Shown: positions 49,175-58,308 of the stretch, one piece after another
Layout: each line of letters opens with the position of its first letter
Numbering within the stretch: position 1 is the first letter of the stretch
Assembly: GCA_964617875.1 (NCBI GenBank)
Contig: CAZUAI010000005.1
Coordinates: 1 to 64,000 of the forward strand
Origin: CAZMVY01 sp964617875
GTDB taxonomy: Bacteria; Planctomycetota; Phycisphaerae; UBA1845; PWPN01
Direction of reading: 5' to 3'
Length of the DNA: 64,000 nucleotides
Program-made: the position numbers and the translations under genes
Notes under the pieces: generated by a model
Databases searched by the model: none
Seen by the model: the letters and a program-made list of their open reading frames with translations, nothing else
What the model was told of the DNA's origin: nothing

Positions 49175-51175
49175 TCACGGCAAGCACGACGTGGCGGGAA
49201 TCCGGTTCGGCCCGTTGAAGCACCCCTGGAAGATGGCGAAGTCGGCCAGATCCACATCGGCGTCGCCATCGAGGTCCTGCTGGGTGCAGCTTGCGGGCAA
49301 CGTTGGCGCTCTGTTCGGGCCGTTGTAGCAGATCTGCATGTTGGCGAAATCGCCGAGGTCGATGTCGCCGTCGCCGTTGAAGTCCGCCGCGGCCGGCTGC
49401 GCGCTGATGCAGGCGGTCTTCGTCTCCGTATCCGAGCCGAAGGGGCCGGTGACGGTGAGGCTGACCGTGTACGTGCCGGGCAGGACGTAGGTATGCGTCG
49501 GGTTGCGCTCGGTGCTGGTGCCGGTGTCGCCGAAGTCCCAGGACCACGACGTGACCTGGCCGATCGACTGGTCGGTGAAGGCGACCGTCATGGGCACGCG
49601 GGCGGCGGTGGGCGTGGCGGAGAATGCGGCCGTCGGCGGCGGATCGGCATAGACCTCGAACTCGGGAATGCGGGCGTAGTTGTCGATGCCGGGGTCGGTG
49701 ATGTAGAGACGCACATAGCGGAGCGTGCGGGGCACGATGTAGCTCCGCGCCGACTCGTTGAACTGCCCTGAGTTATCGACGGTGACCTCGGTCGTCCAGG
49801 GGCCGTTGTAGGAGGCGCCCGACTGGATCGCGAACTGCTGGGTGTTGTACGTGGCCGGCTCGCCGCCGGCGCCCGCGTGGCGGACGACGTAGCCGCTGAT
49901 GACGCGGTTGGCGCCGAGGTCGAGCCGGAGCCAGTGGGTGCCGGATACGCCGGTGCTCATCCATTTGGTTGCGGTGTTGCGGTCGATCGCCCTCGCGCCG
50001 GCGTACGTCGACGAGTACGTTGAATCGGTGCTGCCCTGCGTGGCCTGGGGGGCGATGTTCGTGCCGCGCGGCGCTGCCGTGCTGAGGTTGTTGCCCGGCG
50101 TCCCGGTCGCACCGGCGGGGTAGCGGAGGTCTACAGTCTGTTCGAATGCGGTGAACAGATCGCCCGGGTTGCCGAGCGGGTTGCCCGCCCCTCGCCAGTA
50201 CTCGATGGAAAGGCTGTTCCAGGATCCGCCCGCCTGCTGGTCGCCGTCGTAGATGAACCACGTCATGGCGACGATGTTGTGGCGGCCGGCGGTCTGGTTC
50301 CACGTGTTCACGTCGGCGAACGCATCGCGACAGAACTGTGCCGCCGCGGCTTCTTCGGCGGCATTGCCCGGCGCAGCGGCGCGGTTCCACTCGGTGATGA
50401 ATGCCGGGCGGTCCCACAGGCCCTTGCCGTCGATGACCGCGAGCTGCTCCGCGTACCCGTTGTGGAAGTCGGTGATTGTCCCGCCGTACGCGTGGAGCGC
50501 GAAGCCGTCGATCTCGGCGAGCGGGATGTTGTCGATGACCTGCGCAAGCCAGTCGGTGCCGGCGATCCAGCGCGTGCCGACGATGATGCCGCCCGGGCTC
50601 GGCGGCGCGATCAGCAGGATGTGTGGTCCCGCGGGGCTTGATTGGGCACTGCTGCGGATGGCGTTACGGACGTTGCGGTAGATGGTCGCGTAGCCCGAGG
50701 GCGTGACCTGGTTGCCGGGCCATTCGTTTCCCTCGCCCAGGAGGTTCGGCTCGTTGCCGAGGATCCAGATATGTCCGTAGTGACGCAGGGTATTCACGAC
50801 GCCCACGACGCTGGCGGGCCAGCCGGCGTAGTCGGGGTTGCTCGGCGACGGGACCGTTTCGCCCCAGTTGTAATCGATGCGCGTGATCATCGACATGTTG
50901 CGGAAGCCGTACAAGTTGGCGTAGAGGCCGGTGAACTGGCTCGCCTGCCACCAGGACGGGCCGTGCGTGAGGATCGTCTCGGTGTCCCACCCGCCCTCGG
51001 TGGGGCAGTCCAGCAGCGTTGCGGGCGTGTCATCCACGGGTTGGCCGGGTGTATAGCCCCACCAGTGGATGCCGTAGAGACGGCCGGAGTCGGCCGACAA
51101 GGGTTGCGGCCCAACCGTCATGGTCAGTACGGTTGCCGCGACCGCGATGCATCGAACTATTCCAAGAGACTTCAT
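49175..51175 (-). CDS. secreted clan GH-A-like glycosidase with discoidin, PKD and dockerin-like ends
   Basis: A 666-residue exported protein. Signal peptide to about residue 28. Residues about 30-330 look like a TIM barrel of clan GH-A: acid/base Glu in WILGNEPN and nucleophile Glu in FITEWNR. A discoidin (F5/8 type C) domain follows (about 370-505; LRLDLGANRVISGYVVRH), then a PKD domain (about 508-590; WSWDFGDTGTSTERNPTHTY), then two dockerin-like units ending in CYNGPN and CFNGPN. The GH family number cannot be assigned. It is the last of three closely spaced genes, 6 bases after its neighbour. Confidence 0.82.
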   Translation of the reverse strand: MKSLGIVRCIAVAATVLTMTVGPQPLSADSGRLYGIHWWGYTPGQPVDDTPATLLDCPTEGGWDTETILTHGPSWWQASQFTGLYANLYGFRNMSMITRIDYNWGETVPSPSNPDYAGWPASVVGVVNTLRHYGHIWILGNEPNLLGEGNEWPGNQVTPSGYATIYRNVRNAIRSSAQSSPAGPHILLIAPPSPGGIIVGTRWIAGTDWLAQVIDNIPLAEIDGFALHAYGGTITDFHNGYAEQLAVIDGKGLWDRPAFITEWNRAAAPGNAAEEAAAAQFCRDAFADVNTWNQTAGRHNIVAMTWFIYDGDQQAGGSWNSLSIEYWRGAGNPLGNPGDLFTAFEQTVDLRYPAGATGTPGNNLSTAAPRGTNIAPQATQGSTDSTYSSTYAGARAIDRNTATKWMSTGVSGTHWLRLDLGANRVISGYVVRHAGAGGEPATYNTQQFAIQSGASYNGPWTTEVTVDNSGQFNESARSYIVPRTLRYVRLYITDPGIDNYARIPEFEVYADPPPTAAFSATPTAARVPMTVAFTDQSIGQVTSWSWDFGDTGTSTERNPTHTYVLPGTYTVSLTVTGPFGSDTETKTACISAQPAAADFNGDGDIDLGDFANMQICYNGPNRAPTLPASCTQQDLDGDADVDLADFAIFQGCFNGPNRIPATSCLP

Positions 51176-51181
51176 TGAATG

Positions 51182-52837
51182 TCAGTTCCCGACGCACCCG
51201 TCGGCCTTCGGTCGGTTCGGGCCGTTGAAACAGGACTGGAGAGCGGCGAAGTCCATGAGATCCACATCTCCGTCCTCATCGAAGTCGGCGGGGCGGCATG
51301 TATCGAGGGCCGGCGGGATGTTCGGGCCATTGAAGCACATCTGGAAAAACGCGAAGTCCGCGAGATCCACATCGCTGTCGCGGTCGTAGTCCGTTGTGCC
51401 GGCCGGCCGGGCCGAGACGGTGACGCCGGCGGCGTAGTTCCCGTTGCCGTCGTGGGCGAACGCGGCATAGTAGAACACGGTGCCGTTGGGCAGGTCCGTG
51501 TGGTCGAAGCTGTCCATGCTCCCCGGGGCGGTGGCCCGGTCGCACAGCCAGATGCCGTCGGCCGGACCGGTGGGGTAGCCCGTTGTCTTGTAGCGGATGA
51601 GCGTGCCGGTGAAGTCGGGATCCGTCGGATTCGTCCACACGAGGCGGACGGCGGTGCTCCTGCCGGACGCGGCGAATGCGGTCACGGGTCCCGGGGGGAT
51701 CGTGTCGGCGCCGCTGTTCACATAGGAGATCTGATGAAGGTTGTTTCCGTTGACGACGTCGTCGTAGACGACGTGAATGCCGCCGGTGTTGTCGTCCGTC
51801 AGGTCCGGCCAGCCCTTCCAGTAGCTCGATGGGGGGGTGATGGTCTGGGCACCGCTCCAGGCTGTGCCGTTCCAATAGCGATAGACCACGGAGGTTGCGC
51901 CGGACGGCATGTACGCGGTGTGTGCGAGCCCGTTGCCGGCGTGCAGCGACGATGAGCCGGCGGCGGCGAGCGACTGCTGCGACGACCACGACGTCCCGCC
52001 GTTCGTGCTGAATACGTATGTGATGGATGCCTCTTCCTGCCACAGGGCTATGATGTTGTTGGCCGTCGCCGCGGCGATGCGGGCATGCGCCAGGAACGTG
52101 GCGGAGCTGCCCGACGGGGTGCTCTGGCCGATCGTGACCGTGCTCGACCATGCTCCGCCGGCATAACGCCGGTACTGTACGATATTGCGGTAGCCGCCGT
52201 TGACGATCCATACCACGTGGATCCGGTCCGAGGCGTCGATCGAGATATCCGGCCGCTGGTAATACGCCTGCGAGGTGGAGCCGAGCGTCGTTTCGGCCGA
52301 CCACGCCGTGCCATTCCACACCCGGTAGGCGACGCTGCCGGGCTGCGAATCCGGCGTGCGGACATAGACGAGGTGGATCCTGCCCGTCGAGTCGCGTGCG
52401 AGCCGGGGGTAGTCTTCGTAGTCGCCCGTCCCGCCGGTGCTCATGATTGCCGCCGTCGACCACGTCCCGCCGGAGCGAATCGAGTGCATCAGGTCGTACG
52501 TGGCGCCGGCGCCCCGCATCGGGTACACGACGTGCGACCGCCCCGACGCATCCTCGATCACGTCGGGCCGGCCCGCGCAGAAGTCGGTGCCGAGGACCTC
52601 GATCGCCCCCCAGTGCCCCGTCGTCGATCGTTCGCGGTAGTACACCCGCCACTCGGGCTTCTGCTGGTAGACCACCAGCAGGCGGCCCGATAAGCCGGTC
52701 GCGATCTTCGGAACGGACGGCTCGGAATCCAGGGGTGCATTCGAGAGTTGCAGCGGCGGGGTCCAGGCCCCGGCCGCGCCGGCCAGCATCAGGACCACCA
52801 GTCCGGGCAATCGTGCTATCGTTTGATCGCTACGCAT
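51182..52837 (-). CDS. secreted beta-propeller, FN3-like and dockerin-like protein
   Basis: A 551-residue exported protein. Signal peptide to about residue 23. Residues about 25-380 contain repeated blades with RIHLVY, RSHVVY, RIHVVW and GIHVVY strands, as in sialidase-like or BNR-type propellers, but no sialidase RIP/catalytic set is evident. A fibronectin-III-like domain (about 388-480) precedes two C-terminal Ca-binding units with DRDSDVDLADF and DEDGDVDLMDF, each followed by CFNGPN. Probably binds rather than cuts. GAGAGG lies 8 bases before the ATG. Second gene of a three-gene unit. Confidence 0.8.
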   Translation of the reverse strand: MRSDQTIARLPGLVVLMLAGAAGAWTPPLQLSNAPLDSEPSVPKIATGLSGRLLVVYQQKPEWRVYYRERSTTGHWGAIEVLGTDFCAGRPDVIEDASGRSHVVYPMRGAGATYDLMHSIRSGGTWSTAAIMSTGGTGDYEDYPRLARDSTGRIHLVYVRTPDSQPGSVAYRVWNGTAWSAETTLGSTSQAYYQRPDISIDASDRIHVVWIVNGGYRNIVQYRRYAGGAWSSTVTIGQSTPSGSSATFLAHARIAAATANNIIALWQEEASITYVFSTNGGTSWSSQQSLAAAGSSSLHAGNGLAHTAYMPSGATSVVYRYWNGTAWSGAQTITPPSSYWKGWPDLTDDNTGGIHVVYDDVVNGNNLHQISYVNSGADTIPPGPVTAFAASGRSTAVRLVWTNPTDPDFTGTLIRYKTTGYPTGPADGIWLCDRATAPGSMDSFDHTDLPNGTVFYYAAFAHDGNGNYAAGVTVSARPAGTTDYDRDSDVDLADFAFFQMCFNGPNIPPALDTCRPADFDEDGDVDLMDFAALQSCFNGPNRPKADGCVGN

Positions 52838-52849
52838 GTTCGATACCTC

Positions 52850-54772
52850 TCATGGCGTGCATCCGGTCACGGGAAGCCGGTTCGGGCCGTTGAAGCATCC
52901 CGAGTAGATGGCGAAGTCGCTCAGATCGGCGTCGCCGTCGCCGTCGAGATCCACGCCGTCGCACGAGCCGGGCAGGGCCGGCGGCTGGTTCGGCCCGTTG
53001 AAACACATCTGGAACTTGGCGAAGTCGGCGAGGTCCACGTCCCCGTCCTCGTCGAAATCGGCCGGCGCCGGGCGGAGACCGATGGCGGTCGCGCCGCTGG
53101 TCGCGTAGTGCCGGCTGGCGTCGCTGAAATAGGCGAACGCCGCGTAGTAGTGGCGCACGCCGACGGGCACGCCGGTGTGGTCCAGGGTGTCCCAGCCCGA
53201 CGGCGGTCCGGGCACGTCGGCCAGGAGAGCGCCGTCGGTCGGGGTCGTCGGGTAGCCGGTCGTGCTGTAGCGGATCACCGTCCCGCTCGAGTTCGCCGAG
53301 TCGGATCGGTGCCAGCGCAGTCGCAGGGCGTTGCCCGTGGGAACCGCCGACAGGCTATACGCCGGGGTTGGCGCCATGGCGCTGATTGCCAGGTCGACGG
53401 TTACGGTCTGGTTTTGCGCAACCGTGATGTTGCTTCGCGAATCGCCGTTGTAGTAGGGTTTGTTCGCGAGCACGAGGTGCGTGCCGACCGGGACCTGGAA
53501 CGAGTACGCGCCGCCTGCTCCCGTGAGCGTCGAAAGCCCCGTGCCGAGCGCGACGGTGGCGCCCGCGACGCCGGCGCCGTATTGGTCGCGCACAACGCCC
53601 GTGAGCGTGCCTTGCGGGCCGCCGCCGGGAGCGGGCCGGACGGAGTAGTAGGCGTTCGGCGCGTTGGCGCCGCCCCAGTATTCCCAACAGGCGTACAGCG
53701 TGCCGTCGGGGCCCGCCGCGACCTGTGCATCGACCGTGAAGGCGTCCGGCAGTCCGTTCGACACGACCTCCTCAGGGCCCCAGCTCGATCCCGTCCACAT
53801 CTTGCCGCGCACGCGGATTCGCGTGTTCGACATGTTCGGTCCGCAGACGTACACGGCGTAGAAGTTCGTCGTGCCGGGGATCGCCACGACAAGCCCGTGC
53901 CCCGCGTACGTCTGGATCGTCTGCCGCGCGCCCCAGCCGCTGCCGGGCGTGTAGAGCTTCGAATAGAAGACCTCGTCTCGTTCCCACACGTACATCAGTT
54001 GCCCGGCCATGTTCGCCGCGACCGATTGCCGTGCGAAGAAGCCCGTGTTCTCGACGGGGACCTCGGCGTCCCACCCGGCGCCGTTGTAACGCTTCGCGAT
54101 CGGCCAGGTGGTCCCGCCGATCGGGTTCCCGTACGCGCGCCAGACGCTGCCGTCGTTCGGCGAACGGCAGGTGCCGACGACCTGGTACTCGCTGTTGGCC
54201 GAGGCGAACGAGGCGACGGCGGGCCACGTCGAGCCGTTGTACCGCGAGTAGTACATGAGGTTCTGCTTGGCCTGCCAGAAGCTCATCACGATGTCCGGGT
54301 TCGGGGCGAAGCCGAACGGGGCGATCTGCGGATGCTTCGTGTCGCCGATCGTGGTGATCGTCGAGTAGGACCACGAGGCCCCGCCGTTCGTCGATCGCGC
54401 CCAGCCGACCTGCGGCGATTCCCGGTTCCAATCCTCCCAGACCATGTGGATCGTGCCGTTCAGCCCTTCGCAGATATCGCCGTTGGCTCGAAAGCCGCTC
54501 TGCTCCACGAGGACGGGGGCCTGGAGGGCACCGCCTACATAGCGTCGGTATTTGGTGTAAGAGCCGCTGCCGCTGATCGCGAAGTACTTCGCGTGAAAAC
54601 CGCCCGTTGCCGATCCGTCAATCTGCGGTGTCTTGATGTCGCCGTAGCCCCGTTCCCAGGCTTCGTTCAGCATGGCGGCCGTGTTCCACTGGGCCCGGGC
54701 CGCCGAGGCATACCACGGGACGCAAATGGCGCCGGCGCATACGGCGAGCGGGAGAGCCTTCCTGGTCGTCAT
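52850..54772 (-). CDS. secreted propeller-like protein with CarboxypepD_reg-like, FN3-like and dockerin-like domains
   Basis: A 640-residue exported protein, distantly similar in plan to the next gene. Signal peptide about 1-27 (ASA cleavage). Residues about 30-380 have propeller-like repeats (WARSTNGGASWSYSTITTIG, TIHMVWEDW). A carboxypeptidase-regulatory-like beta sandwich (GTLTGVVRDQYGAGVAGATV) sits at about 385-460, an FN3-like domain at about 470-570, then two dockerin-like units with CFNGPN. The ATG at 54772 has GGGGG upstream; an ATG at 54838 would displace the signal peptide. It heads the three-gene dockerin operon behind a promoter and LacI-like operator. Confidence 0.8.
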   Translation of the reverse strand: MTTRKALPLAVCAGAICVPWYASAARAQWNTAAMLNEAWERGYGDIKTPQIDGSATGGFHAKYFAISGSGSYTKYRRYVGGALQAPVLVEQSGFRANGDICEGLNGTIHMVWEDWNRESPQVGWARSTNGGASWSYSTITTIGDTKHPQIAPFGFAPNPDIVMSFWQAKQNLMYYSRYNGSTWPAVASFASANSEYQVVGTCRSPNDGSVWRAYGNPIGGTTWPIAKRYNGAGWDAEVPVENTGFFARQSVAANMAGQLMYVWERDEVFYSKLYTPGSGWGARQTIQTYAGHGLVVAIPGTTNFYAVYVCGPNMSNTRIRVRGKMWTGSSWGPEEVVSNGLPDAFTVDAQVAAGPDGTLYACWEYWGGANAPNAYYSVRPAPGGGPQGTLTGVVRDQYGAGVAGATVALGTGLSTLTGAGGAYSFQVPVGTHLVLANKPYYNGDSRSNITVAQNQTVTVDLAISAMAPTPAYSLSAVPTGNALRLRWHRSDSANSSGTVIRYSTTGYPTTPTDGALLADVPGPPSGWDTLDHTGVPVGVRHYYAAFAYFSDASRHYATSGATAIGLRPAPADFDEDGDVDLADFAKFQMCFNGPNQPPALPGSCDGVDLDGDGDADLSDFAIYSGCFNGPNRLPVTGCTP

Positions 54773-54841
54773 ATCGACCCCCTTGAGGTTGATGCGGCGG
54801 AGAACGGCGCGCATTCCATCCCGTAAACCTCCGTTCACGGC

Positions 54842-54870
54842 ATTTTACGCAGTCAGAATCGTTTTAGCAA
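54842..54870 (-). promoter_or_regulatory. predicted sigma70 promoter of the dockerin-protein operon
   Basis: Minus-strand TTGCTA (54865-54870) and TAAAAT (54842-54847) have a 17-base spacer, about 70-100 bases before the ATG at 54772. The operator-like site at 54854-54867 overlaps the -35 end and the spacer. Confidence 0.55.
54854..54867 (-). promoter_or_regulatory. LacI-type operator-like site upstream of the dockerin operon
   Basis: On the minus strand CTAAAACGATTCTG matches the operator-like palindrome before the uronate operon (CTAAAACGATTTAG) at 12 of 14 positions and keeps the central CG typical of LacI-family sites. It sits inside the predicted promoter, as expected for repression. 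Confidence 0.5.
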
Positions 54871-54883
54871 GCGGAAAATCACC

Positions 54884-55648
54884 TTACCGGGCGAGCCAGC
54901 CGCCGTCCACCGGGTACACGCCCCCGTGGCAGTAATCGGACGCCGCCGAGGCCAGGAAGACGGCCATCCCCGCCAGGTCGGCGGGCTTGCCCCAACGGCC
55001 GGCGGGAATGCGCTCGAGGATCGCCTTGCTGCGGACGGCGTCGCGGCGAAGGGCCTCGGTGGCCCGCGTCTCGAAGTAGCCGGGGGCGATCGCGTTGACG
55101 TTGATGCCCCTGGCCGCCCATTCGCACGCCATGGTTTTGGTGATCCCGGCGACGGCGGACTTGGAGGCGGTGTACGACGGGATCAGGATTCCGCCCTGAA
55201 ACGAAAGCATCGAGGCGATGTTGATGATCTTGCCCCCGCCGCCCTGTTCGATGAAGACGCGGGCGACGGCCTGGCTGAGAAAGAACACCGTCTTCAGGTT
55301 GATCTGCATGACGTCGTCCCAGTCCTTCTCGGTGAAGTCGAGGCAGGGGCTGCGCCGGATGATGCCGGCGTTGTTGACGAGGATGTCGATTCGCCCGAGC
55401 TGCGACCGGGCTTCGACGACGACATTCGGGATCGACGCCATCTTCGAGAGGTCCGCCGAAATGGCGTGGAAGCGGCGGCCGGTCCGCTCGATCGCGTGGC
55501 GTGTTTCGGCGAAGTCCGTGGCCAGATCGGCCCCCGCCACGTCGGCTCCGGCCTCCGCGAGGCCGATCGCGATTCCCTGCCCGAGTCCCGACGTGACGCC
55601 GGTGACGAGGGCGACCTTTCCGGACAGATCAAACTTCGACGCAGCCAT
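54884..55648 (-). CDS. kduD: 2-dehydro-3-deoxy-D-gluconate 5-dehydrogenase
   Basis: A 254-residue classical SDR closely resembling E. coli KduD along its length. TGVTSGLGQG is the NAD-binding motif, NNAGIIRR and the YTASK catalytic pair follow, and INVNAIAPGYFETRATEALR and IPAGRWGKPADL are KduD-like blocks. It interconverts 2-dehydro-3-deoxygluconate and 2,5-diketo-3-deoxygluconate (DKII) in unsaturated uronate breakdown. AAGGAA lies 8 bases before the ATG. It is the last gene of the five-gene uronate operon, 21 bases after the MFS gene. Confidence 0.92.
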   Translation of the reverse strand: MAASKFDLSGKVALVTGVTSGLGQGIAIGLAEAGADVAGADLATDFAETRHAIERTGRRFHAISADLSKMASIPNVVVEARSQLGRIDILVNNAGIIRRSPCLDFTEKDWDDVMQINLKTVFFLSQAVARVFIEQGGGGKIINIASMLSFQGGILIPSYTASKSAVAGITKTMACEWAARGINVNAIAPGYFETRATEALRRDAVRSKAILERIPAGRWGKPADLAGMAVFLASAASDYCHGGVYPVDGGWLAR

Positions 55649-55669
55649 GTGCAGGTTCCTTTCGCAAGG

Positions 55670-56992
55670 TCATTTCGTGTCTCCGGCGGTCACCGGCTCG
55701 CCCTCCGGCCGTGGCGAGCGGATGCACAGCACGATCATCAGCGCGGCCAGCGGGTGCAGAAAGCCCACGATGGCGAAAACGTACAGGAAGCCGCCGGCAT
55801 GCTCGCTGGTCAGCCGGCCGACCAGCCAGTTCGAGAACGCCGCGCTGAGCATTCCGCACATCCCGGTCAGGCCGTAGGCCAGGCCGACGATCCGCTTCGG
55901 CAGCAGGTCGGCGGGCAGTGTCAGGGCGCTGGAAGCCCACGCCTGCGCGGCCACGGTGGCGATCGTGATCAGCGCCAGCGTGGTCACCGCGTTGTGGGCC
56001 ATCGCCGCCGGAATGAGGATCGGCATCACGCTTGCGCACAGGCAGAGGGCGATCTTGCGGGCCTTCAGCACGGGATATCCGCGGCGCACGAGGTGCAGCG
56101 AGAGAAAACCGCCGAGGATGCTTCCCGTGATTCCGCCGAGGTACGGCACCCACGCCGAGCACGCGATCGACTTCAGGGTGAAGCCGCGCGCCTGGCTCAG
56201 GTAGATCGGCAGCCAGTTCAGATAGACGAACCACGTCGGGTCGGAGATCAGCCGCGACGCCATCAGCACCCACAGGTTGCGGTTCGCGAAGGCCTCTCGC
56301 CACGCGCCGAGGCCCGACGGGGTTTCGGACGGGGACTCCTCCGCGCCGCTGCGGATGTGGGCAAGCTCCTCCGCCGTCAGCCACGAATGTCGCGACGGCG
56401 TGTCATAGATCGCCAGCCAGAGAGCCACCCAGACGAGCCCCAGAACGCCCGTCCACACGAATGCCCATTGCCACCCGAAACGGAGCGTGAGCCAGATGAC
56501 CAGCGGCGGCGCGATCACCGCCCCCGCGCTGGAGCCGATGTTCAGGATGCCCGTCGCGAAGGTCCGTTCGCGGGGCGGGAACCACTCCGACACGATCTTG
56601 ATGGCCGCGGGGAAGTTGCCCGCCGCTCCGATGCCCAGCAGGCAGCGGAAGCCCGTAAACGACGCGAGCCCGGCGCCGAATGCGTGCGCCATATGCACGA
56701 GCGACCACCAGAGGACGCAGAGCGCCAGCCCCATGCGCGTCCCGAGCCGGTCGATGACCCGCCCCGCGACAGGGTGCATGAACGCGTAGGCGAGCATGAA
56801 GCCGTTCATGATGAGCGCAATGTCCTCGTTGGTGAGTTTGAAGCGCTCCTGCAGCGCCGGGGCGGCGACGGGGAACGCCTGGCGGTGGAGGTAGTTGAGC
56901 AGCGTCGACAGCAGCAGCAGGCCGACGACGACCCAACGCATGTGCGGAAGCCGCCGCGCGGTCTCTGTCTGGGCCGACGCCGTGTCGCTCAT
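55670..56992 (-). CDS. MFS transporter, hexuronate (ExuT/ACS) type
   Basis: A 440-residue major facilitator with 12 likely helices. LNYLHRQAFPVAAPAL and the helix 2-3 loop DRLGTRMGLALC resemble ExuT-like members of the anion:cation symporter group. The position between kduD and a second MFS gene points to uptake of galacturonate, glucuronate or an unsaturated oligouronide. It shares clear similarity with the next gene, so the pair arose by duplication. Its start is 9 bases after the stop of that gene. Confidence 0.87.
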   Translation of the reverse strand: MSDTASAQTETARRLPHMRWVVVGLLLLSTLLNYLHRQAFPVAAPALQERFKLTNEDIALIMNGFMLAYAFMHPVAGRVIDRLGTRMGLALCVLWWSLVHMAHAFGAGLASFTGFRCLLGIGAAGNFPAAIKIVSEWFPPRERTFATGILNIGSSAGAVIAPPLVIWLTLRFGWQWAFVWTGVLGLVWVALWLAIYDTPSRHSWLTAEELAHIRSGAEESPSETPSGLGAWREAFANRNLWVLMASRLISDPTWFVYLNWLPIYLSQARGFTLKSIACSAWVPYLGGITGSILGGFLSLHLVRRGYPVLKARKIALCLCASVMPILIPAAMAHNAVTTLALITIATVAAQAWASSALTLPADLLPKRIVGLAYGLTGMCGMLSAAFSNWLVGRLTSEHAGGFLYVFAIVGFLHPLAALMIVLCIRSPRPEGEPVTAGDTK

Positions 56993-57001
56993 GCCCCCGT
57001 T

Positions 57002-58294
57002 TTACGCCGATCCGGGGCTGGATGCCAACGCGGCGGCCCCGGCGTTGTGCCGGGCGCGGACGAACAGCACGATCAGCAGCGCCGCCGTCGGGTGCAGGAA
57101 GCCGACAATGGTGAAGACGAACGTGTACCCGTGGGGGTGCTGCGGTCCGGTTACGGCCCCGACGAATTGCGTGAAGAGCGTGGCCCCGAGCAGGCCGCAC
57201 ATGCCCGTGAAACCGTAGCCCGAGGCGACGGCCCGCTTCGGCAACAGGTCCGCGGGGAGCGTCAGCAGGCTGGCCGCCCAGGCCTGATGGGCCGTGGTCG
57301 CGATGGTGACGAATACGAGCGCGGTCAAGGCGCTCTCCGCGCGGACGGCCGGGATCGCCACCGGCATCATCGCCGCGCAGATGCACATGGCGATCTTGCG
57401 GGCCGTCAGCACCGTGCAGCCGCGTCGGACGAAATAGGCCGACAACGCGCCGCCGAGGAGGCTGCCGAAGTCGGCCCCGAGGTAGGGCACCCATGCGGAT
57501 GCGGCAATCGCCGTCAGGCTGAAGCCGCGCGCCTGGCTCAGGTACATCGGCAGCCAGATCAGGTAGAAGAACCACGCCGGGTCGGAGATGAAGCGGGCCA
57601 GCATCAGCGCCCAGATCCCGCGGTTCGAAAGGGCCTCCTTCCACACGCCCCGCCTGGCCGTCTCACCGGTGGGGGAGGGCCCCCCGTCCTGGATCAGCGT
57701 CCGTTCCTCAGGCGTCAACCAGGGGTGGACCGCGGGATGGTGGTACAGGGCCAGCCAGAGCGCGATCCAGATGAAGCCGACCGCGCCCGTCACCACGAAC
57801 GCCGACTGCCAGCCGCAGGCACGAATGAGGAAAGCGACCAACGGCGGGGCGATCACGGCCCCGATGCCGGCGCCCATGTTCAGGATGCCCGTGGCGACTG
57901 ACCGTTCCTTCGGTGGGAACCATTCCGACACCGACTTGATCGCCGCCGGGAAATTGCCGGCTTCGCCGAACCCCAGCAGCGCGCGGAAGGCGGTGAAGGA
58001 CCACCGGCCGCCGGCAAACGTGTGCAGCATGTTGGCGACCGACCACCACGCGACGGCCAGCGCCAGTCCGACGCGCGTGCCGAGCCGGTCAATGACGCGC
58101 CCGGCCACGGGCTGCATGAGCGCATAGACGATCATGTAGCCGTTGGCGATGAAGGCAATGTCCGTGTTGTCGAACCCGAATATGGCCGAGAGCGTCGGCG
58201 CCGCGATGGCGAACGCCTGCCGATCGAGGTAGCACAGCAGCGTGGACAGCATCAGCAGAACGGCAATGCCCCATCGCAGGTTCTTGATCTTCAT
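57002..58294 (-). CDS. second MFS transporter, hexuronate (ExuT/ACS) type
   Basis: A 430-residue paralogue of the adjacent transporter, with CYLDRQAFAIAAPTL, NGYMIVYALMQPVAGRVIDR and GFGEAGNFPAAIKSVSEW in matching places. The charged loop DRLGTRVGLALA is conserved. Two such transporters may take different uronates or oligomer lengths. It begins 14 bases after the KduI/IolB gene, in the same operon. Confidence 0.87.
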   Translation of the reverse strand: MKIKNLRWGIAVLLMLSTLLCYLDRQAFAIAAPTLSAIFGFDNTDIAFIANGYMIVYALMQPVAGRVIDRLGTRVGLALAVAWWSVANMLHTFAGGRWSFTAFRALLGFGEAGNFPAAIKSVSEWFPPKERSVATGILNMGAGIGAVIAPPLVAFLIRACGWQSAFVVTGAVGFIWIALWLALYHHPAVHPWLTPEERTLIQDGGPSPTGETARRGVWKEALSNRGIWALMLARFISDPAWFFYLIWLPMYLSQARGFSLTAIAASAWVPYLGADFGSLLGGALSAYFVRRGCTVLTARKIAMCICAAMMPVAIPAVRAESALTALVFVTIATTAHQAWAASLLTLPADLLPKRAVASGYGFTGMCGLLGATLFTQFVGAVTGPQHPHGYTFVFTIVGFLHPTAALLIVLFVRARHNAGAAALASSPGSA

Positions 58295-58308
58295 GCGGCC
58301 TGCCCGTT

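Noticed and set aside
49175..54772. Cellulosome-like system based on dockerin ends
   Set aside because: The C-terminal units are the planctomycete CFNGPN type, and no cohesin or scaffoldin is present; the likeness is to the Ca-binding loop only.
54926..57901. Open frame of nearly 1000 codons on the plus strand across kduD and both transporters
   Set aside because: It is the complement of three well-supported genes and has low-complexity, Arg-rich composition without motifs.
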